DNA from: Planctomycetia bacterium
GTDB lineage: Bacteria; Planctomycetota; Brocadiia; Brocadiales; Brocadiaceae
DNA length: 64,000 nt
Assembly: GCA_015075005.1 (NCBI GenBank)
Contig: JABTVC010000001.1
Coordinates: 62,001 to 126,000, forward strand
Direction: 5' to 3'
Position numbers and translations under genes: made by a program. Below the pieces are notes generated by a model. The model was not told the DNA's origin, ran no database searches, and saw only the letters and a program-made list of their open reading frames with translations. Below are positions 59,544 to 64,000 of this stretch, in pieces. Each line of letters begins with the position of its first letter. The stretch's first letter is position 1.

Positions 59544-60206
59544 CTATCGGTCCTTTTTGCCTACCAGTATATCAGCCCTTTCTGTCATTTCATTCATAAT
59601 ATTTTCTATCAACAGTCGATAGTGCTCCGCTTCTTCCTCAGTGAGATTGGCTGGAATATCGATAGGGTCGCCATACATCAGTAAAGCCCGGGAAAATGGC
59701 CTTGGGATACGGAATTCATCCCAACTGGGAAGCTTCCAATAATGAGACAATCCAATGGTGGTGGGAATAATAGGGAGTCTCGTTTTCTGACTGAGATAGA
59801 CGCATCCTGGCTGGACAACGAATCGGGGTCCACGTGGTCCGTCCGGGGTAATTGCTACCGTGTATCCTTCCCGAATCTTATCAACCATGGCCTTTACTGC
59901 ACGGGCGCCACCTCGCGTGGTTGATCCCCGGATAACACCGAAACCAAGCCTTTTTATTACTTGTGCAATATACTCACCATCTGAGTGCTGGCTAATGAGT
60001 ACCTGTATGTTTTTGTGGCGGCCTACATAGGCAGGGATAAGCATCATGCAGTGCCAGAAGGTATAAATGGCATGGGTAGTTTGTACCTTTTCAGTAAATC
60101 CTTTGGGGTCATCGTAAATGCGAATGGTTAGAGCCAATAATTTTATAAGCCAGGCGCCAAGAAGTCCTACGGTAAAGAATTTTAGTTTTTTTATCATGCT
60201 TTTCAT
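59544..60206 (-). CDS. DUF374-family lysophospholipid acyltransferase-like protein
   Basis: 220 residues. YTFWHCMMLIPAYVGRHK, the acyltransferase-like LISQHSDGEYIAQVIKRLG and TPDGPRGPRFVVQPG are DUF374 signatures; the family is related to lipid A late acyltransferases. A hydrophobic N-terminus (FFTVGLLGAWLIKLLAL) anchors it. It probably acylates a lipid of the outer-membrane precursor; the acceptor is unknown. The gap before it (59280-59543) holds nothing recognisable. Confidence 0.85.
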   Translation of the reverse strand: MKSMIKKLKFFTVGLLGAWLIKLLALTIRIYDDPKGFTEKVQTTHAIYTFWHCMMLIPAYVGRHKNIQVLISQHSDGEYIAQVIKRLGFGVIRGSTTRGGARAVKAMVDKIREGYTVAITPDGPRGPRFVVQPGCVYLSQKTRLPIIPTTIGLSHYWKLPSWDEFRIPRPFSRALLMYGDPIDIPANLTEEEAEHYRLLIENIMNEMTERADILVGKKDR

Positions 60207-60336
60207 CGCAGAAAACGCTGAGCATACTGAGCATTAGGAAAGTTATTAACCATCCTCTGAATACCGTCTTGTAATATTTTAGCAGGCATTTCTTTATTCA
60301 TCAATGCTTTCTCTATGGGGGAACAGGTTCAGTAAT

Positions 60337-61917
60337 TTAGCTTTTGACCATGGACAAATACAAGGCGCATGTGTTGCAACTCATATTATCGTTCTCACAA
60401 AAATCCTTAAAGAGTTGATATAATCCCTGTTGTCTCCTGGCAGTATTTACAATCTTTTCGGAAGCCTTTAGTTGTCCCAGGATTCGATTGCTCATGAACT
60501 CTGTCACACTTGTTGCGGGAAGTGGTTTATACCTCTTATACACAAGGTGCAATATCTTTTCCATTTTCAGGTTATTATGCTTTTTTGCATAGACGAGTAA
60601 GATGGGAATCATAACATTAATAAAGATGTGGGAAGTTCTCTCCTTCCCGATCAATTTAAGTGGCTTTATTATTTTTTTCCCACACAAGACATAATGATGT
60701 GACCAGTAAGGGTCGTAGATATCGAGAAAGAGGGATTGTATATCATCAATTAACGTCTTGACGGTTCTGTGTTCTTCACGATAATTTTCTACCTTTTCAA
60801 ATACAGATAAGATGTGCTGGAAGATACTGCGAGACGTACACCCGGAAAGAATATTGGCTATAGCCGCACTCCTTCTTTCCGGGAAATTTGCAGGCCTGCT
60901 CCCGGCGTATATCCAGTCATCTTTTGTCATGGATGCCCGATCGATTTTCTTTTGGACCGCATCCCATGCCTGTTCGACGTCGTTTATATACGTAGCCGTT
61001 TCGTTATCAGAGGGGGGTTTTAAATTTCTTTGTTGCGGCAATAAACCAGCCATACCTAACAGCAGCGATTGCATATCGATCTTTTTCTTTTGTATGGTGA
61101 CATCTTCGGGGGTCAGGCGGCGGATGTCTTCGAGTGGTATCCGGGAGGCTAACGTCAGGAACGGTTCCTTGTTGTTTTTATATCCAAGCGATTCCATAAT
61201 TGCTTCGTAAATTACTTGCTCAAAGGGGCTTGTTTCCACCCAGCGTTCGTATCTTTTTGCCTTTTGAAGAATGCGTTCATCGCCGGCGTAATCGAGGAAA
61301 CGACCCAGCCATTGTTCATTCACCGTCTCGTTTTTCATTTCGGTTTGGCAGTGTCCCGGATTTACCTTTTTCCCTTTTCCATAAGACTCAATGTCAATTA
61401 TTTCTATCAATTCATCCAATTCCGCATCCAAATATTTGGATAGCGTCAACTGGGGGATTGCGTGTCCGCTGCAATTATTTATGTACTTTCCCTGATTGTC
61501 GTTCCACATAACGACGTGTAAGCATACGGTGTCGTAACTCCGTTGCCTGGCGTGTTGATGCCGTATCCAATCCGAAGAAAGTACATGCACCTCAACGGCA
61601 CCTTTTACGAGCCCTTTTCCTTCCAGGAGAAATTCGGCATGTTTAAAATCAGGCCCCCCCTCCGAATTCCACCACCCGGGTGAAAGAATTTCCAGGCGTA
61701 AGCCGTCATCCGTAAAGAGGTTGCCCTTTTTGATGTGCTGTCCAAACCAGATGCATCGAACGAGTTCTTCCTTAATCAGTCTTTCTGTGCCTTCCAGGAC
61801 ATGCAGGGGTGAACAGCCGTTCGCTCTCTCATCCTTTACACCGGTGCAAAAGGAGCTTGCGATCTGTTGATAAACAGGCGAAAAATAATCTTGAGGATAG
61901 TTGTGAAGATTGATCAT
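60337..61917 (-). CDS. DUF2851 family protein
   Basis: About 526 residues from ATG 61917 (MINLHNYPQDYFSPVYQQ); a TTG at 61935 is possible. The N-terminal region (IWFGQHIKKGNLFTDDG, SPGWWNSEGGPDFKHAEFLL, GAVEVHVLSSDWIRHQHARQ) is the conserved part of DUF2851. It has a D-X8-E-X-H arrangement that resembles a PD-(D/E)XK nuclease core, although that is my inference. A C-terminal CDNMSCNTCALYL has three Cys. Function unknown. Confidence 0.88.
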   Translation of the reverse strand: MINLHNYPQDYFSPVYQQIASSFCTGVKDERANGCSPLHVLEGTERLIKEELVRCIWFGQHIKKGNLFTDDGLRLEILSPGWWNSEGGPDFKHAEFLLEGKGLVKGAVEVHVLSSDWIRHQHARQRSYDTVCLHVVMWNDNQGKYINNCSGHAIPQLTLSKYLDAELDELIEIIDIESYGKGKKVNPGHCQTEMKNETVNEQWLGRFLDYAGDERILQKAKRYERWVETSPFEQVIYEAIMESLGYKNNKEPFLTLASRIPLEDIRRLTPEDVTIQKKKIDMQSLLLGMAGLLPQQRNLKPPSDNETATYINDVEQAWDAVQKKIDRASMTKDDWIYAGSRPANFPERRSAAIANILSGCTSRSIFQHILSVFEKVENYREEHRTVKTLIDDIQSLFLDIYDPYWSHHYVLCGKKIIKPLKLIGKERTSHIFINVMIPILLVYAKKHNNLKMEKILHLVYKRYKPLPATSVTEFMSNRILGQLKASEKIVNTARRQQGLYQLFKDFCENDNMSCNTCALYLSMVKS

Positions 61918-62437
61918 GGAATACTTTAAATTCAATGTATAGGAATTTTCATGCTATTTGAGCGGTTTTCCGGGTGGTACGGACTTCGCCGTGAGCGCTC
62001 AGCCGAACGACAAATTCCGTTTGTCCGTGCATAACCAGCTGTTTAGGAAATTTATATTTGCTGCGCAATTACCTCAATGATTAATCTTCATCATAACGCT
62101 GTCCGGGAATTGCCTTGAGCACCAAATACTATACTACCTATTGATCAATCATATTAATATTAGACAACATTAATAGTATACATTAAAGATTGCGATTGCA
62201 TTCTCGGACAACCTGGAAAGACCCGATCCCTTAGACCGCAGACTTAGATTATGAGGAAGTGTTGAAAATTCTGTCATCTTGTTGATCTTCTTATCCGTAC
62301 ACCTTCCGGGGTAATAATGACCAGATTCTTTTTTATATCTTCTTTCTTGATAGACGGGTACTATTTTTTGAATATCGCAAGTGTCTCATTAAAAAGTCCT
62401 TCTGTTTCCTCACACAAAGCCACCAAGACACAAAGAT
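61918..62437. other. Intergenic region with a possible small coding remnant
   Basis: Nothing firm is seen. On the minus strand around 62270-62390 a short frame reads IKKEDIKKNLVIITPEGVRI, which could be the end of a lost small protein, but it has a stop upstream and no start. A short AT-rich stretch near 62140-62190 may hold a promoter. Confidence 0.3.
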
Positions 62438-62823
62438 TTATGGTATATCCCCATTAATTATTCTTGATATTCCATCCTTCATAAAGGCTTCCCAAAATTC
62501 AGCAAATATCCGAGCTTATGCCCTGTCAAACGCAAGTAAGTTAAAACCTGTTTCTTGTGAGCTTTATTAACGGATTCCACGGATTTCAACTCGATTATCA
62601 CCTTGTTCTCAACGAGAATATCAACTCGAAATCCTTCATCAAATTTTATTCCATGATATTCTATTGGTATGGATACCTGACGGTCGACTGATAATCCACG
62701 TTTCTTAAGCTCGTAAGCAAGGATGACTTCATAAACACTTTCAAGCAATCCTGGTCCAAGTTCCATATGCACTGCAACTGCAGCATCAACTATAATTTTT
62801 CCAATATCATTTTCATTCATCAT
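62438..62823 (-). pseudogene. GxxExxY protein (PD-(D/E)XK-like), C-terminus frameshifted
   Basis: 114 residues are read to a stop at 62479. The family signature GPGLLESVYEVILAYEL is present, and later VDILVENKVIIELKSVE carries the nuclease-fold D and E-x-K. The end LLNFGKPL should be LLNFGEAFMKDGISRIIN, with GDIP before the stop; adding one G in the GGG run near 62493 gives this, stopping at 62438. The family is widespread in planctomycetes and cyanobacteria; a nuclease role is predicted, not proven. Confidence 0.85.
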
Positions 62824-62996
62824 TCTTTGCGGCTTCGTGTCTCTGTGTGATTACTTCTCCCCATTTTCATGAGGACAAGTCTTATTCGTGAAAAAATATT
62901 TTTGCTGAAAATGTAAAAATATTTTTTATAAGATACTAAAGACCTTAAATAATCAATAATTGGCTCGAAAAGGTTTTCATTGGCAAAAATCTTCAC
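62819..62996 (-). pseudogene. DUF5615-like (PIN-like) toxin remnant
   Basis: GTG 62996 overlaps the preceding stop as GTGA and opens VKIFANENLFEPIIDYLRSL. This resembles the start of DUF5615 toxins (MKILADENIP.PIVDYLRSLG). After 20 residues the likeness is lost (a Lys/Phe-rich, then unrelated, tail). Only the N-terminal strand and helix survive. Confidence 0.45.
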
Positions 62997-63061
62997 GCTG
63001 TAACCCCGGCTTCTTCATCAGCAAGAACTGCCGCATAATTCAGGCATGCCCTGATATCTTT
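62993..63061 (-). pseudogene. DUF433-type antitoxin remnant
   Basis: The minus strand reads KDIRACLNYAAVLADEEAGV and then a stop at 62993. DIRACLAYAA is the conserved C-terminal helix of DUF433 antitoxins, the normal partner of DUF5615. The stretch before it is broken by a stop. With the GTGA overlap, this is the decayed 3' end of a DUF433-DUF5615 operon. Confidence 0.45.
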
Positions 63062-63078
63062 ATCAGAATTTCAATACC

Positions 63079-63310
63079 CTATTTGCCTTTCTTATTATAA
63101 CAAACGTACTGCTTACCTTCCCAGGCTGATTTTTGACTAACTGACAGACGGCATGCATCTTTTCTCCTCCACAGGGCAATCTTATCCTGCGTGAGATTGT
63201 AAGACTTACAGACAAGCCGGTCAATTTGTTTTTCCAAATCATAGACTTTGGCTTGTTTATCAGGGTTTTGCAGATAATCCTTGTCTTTAATAATAGTAAA
63301 AATGTGCTAT
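63079..63310 (-). pseudogene. C-terminal remnant of a type II restriction-modification (Eco57I-like) protein
   Basis: The minus-strand frame reads DKDYLQNPDKQAKVYDLEKQ and continues IDRLVCKSYNLTQDK, stop at 63079. This resembles the C-terminus of large methylase/restriction fusions (LE.QID.LVYELYGLT..E). No upstream methylase motif remains. Matched by eye only. Confidence 0.4.
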
Positions 63311-63498
63311 TAAACGTGTCCCTTTAGATATAATTTATCAATTTGAAAGATTTGATTTAGACACTTGTGACCCCTTAGACACGTCAGTTTCTCTGGTTCT
63401 TCTGTGATAAAGTCCAGTTTGTTCATACGCAACGAAATTTACTCGTGGTTGTACTAAAAAAATAAATTGTTACGAAAAAGTATTCACTTTTATTCACG

Positions 63499-63960
63499 TT
63501 ATATTGCTTTAAAGAAGTCATTTAATGAGTGCTTTAGTTTTTCTGTTAAATCCTTCAGACGATAACAAAGTAGAGAAAATTGTTCCCACTTCAAATTAAA
63601 ACCGTAGATATGCCTGAAAAGATGGCGAAAACTAAGGTATTCTTTTAGCTCTCTAAATAAGTCTTCTTTAATGACCTCTTTTCTAATTCCTTCATTGGGT
63701 GTTGTCACTTGCTTAAGTAATTGTTTATGCCAGTCTTCGCCTTCTGGTATTTTATGGTCAATTGATAGGGCAATTCTTTCAAAAATCTTTTCAACACCAC
63801 AATAAAAATCATGTAAAATACTTCCGGCAGCCCTTGTTTCAATAAAGTTTGGTTTTTCTGACAACCGGCTTATCGGTTCCGTCATTTCTTGTGTGAGTCT
63901 TTGCAGATTTTCCAACCCTATTTCTATGTCTTTTGTCAAACTTTCCTTATCCGTAGACAA
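63499..63960 (-). CDS. hepT: HepT-like ribonuclease toxin
   Basis: 153 residues from TTG 63960, preceded by GGAAGGGG. The helical protein has FRHLFRHIYGFNL, in which R-HLFR-H-I-Y fits the RX4HXY active-site motif of HepT. HepT is the toxin half of MntA/HepT modules, held inactive by AMP-ylation from MntA. Its start overlaps the end of a nucleotidyltransferase-like gene by 14 bp, matching the operon order. It could act as an RNase or be silenced; function inferred. Confidence 0.75.
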   Translation of the reverse strand: MSTDKESLTKDIEIGLENLQRLTQEMTEPISRLSEKPNFIETRAAGSILHDFYCGVEKIFERIALSIDHKIPEGEDWHKQLLKQVTTPNEGIRKEVIKEDLFRELKEYLSFRHLFRHIYGFNLKWEQFSLLCYRLKDLTEKLKHSLNDFFKAI

Positions 63961-64000
63961 GTTCCCCTTCCTTTAGTGCCTTCTCTTTTAAGCTTTCAAA
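63947..64000 (-). CDS. mntA: C-terminus of an MntA-type nucleotidyltransferase, cut by the window edge
   Basis: The last 17 residues, FESLKEKALKEGELVYG, end at 63947 and overlap hepT. The sequence fits the basic C-terminal helix of MNT-fold antitoxins (REG..LYE). The catalytic GSxxxGxxxxDSD region lies outside the window. Confidence 0.55.
   Translation of the reverse strand, partial: FESLKEKALKEGELVYG

Overview
The window looks like a chromosomal segment of a moderately AT-rich Gram-negative bacterium. I infer Planctomycetota, most likely an anammox-type (Brocadiales) genome. The grounds are the many TPR proteins, a groEL-groES-groEL operon with two divergent GroELs, and the general look of the proteins. 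No diagnostic anammox enzyme and no rRNA or tRNA gene is present, so the assignment is an inference.

Layout. 0-9.3 kb: accessory region with TPR/secreted proteins, a membrane protein with spermidine-synthase-like and TPR domains, two clusters of REP-like palindromes, and decayed transposase and other remnants. 9.4-26.8 kb: mostly housekeeping (TauE/SafE-type permease, endonuclease IV, Der GTPase, YacG, zinc-ribbon protein, DnaJ, the gro operon, BirA, a broken ParA, a PocR-domain protein, AmrB, a PP-loop ATPase, and a coiled-coil/TPR membrane protein). 27.2-50.2 kb: a large surface-glycan locus on the + strand. It has an ABC-2 exporter pair (Wzm/Wzt type), at least six glycosyltransferase genes (two of them two-domain proteins), three methyltransferases, a radical SAM protein with an N-terminal SPASM-like segment, a DUF6473 protein, a sulfotransferase and two polysaccharide deacetylases. 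It is interrupted by an ISL3-family element and an IS701-like element. 50.2-62 kb: a membrane protein built of 11-residue repeats, an ArnT/PMT-like glycosyltransferase, AnmK, a TPR protein, an amino-acid permease, a CBS-domain DUF21 protein, a DUF374 acyltransferase and a DUF2851 protein. 62.4-64 kb: small defence/toxin-antitoxin genes and remnants (GxxExxY, DUF433/DUF5615 remnants, a restriction-modification C-terminus, and an MntA/HepT pair).

How the genes work together. The 27-50 kb locus has the parts for building a methylated, possibly sulfated and deacetylated polysaccharide in the cytoplasm and exporting it through an ABC transporter with a Wzt carbohydrate-recognition tail. A diverged noncoding block of about 330 bp occurs once upstream of the exporter and again upstream of the last glycosyltransferase, in the same orientation. 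It is either a shared leader or a boundary repeat.

At least ten loci are interrupted by single-base indels or stops, many in homopolymer runs (ParA, ArnT-like, permease, deacetylase, GxxExxY and others). This pattern fits residual sequencing error in part, so several genes listed as pseudogenes may be intact in the organism.
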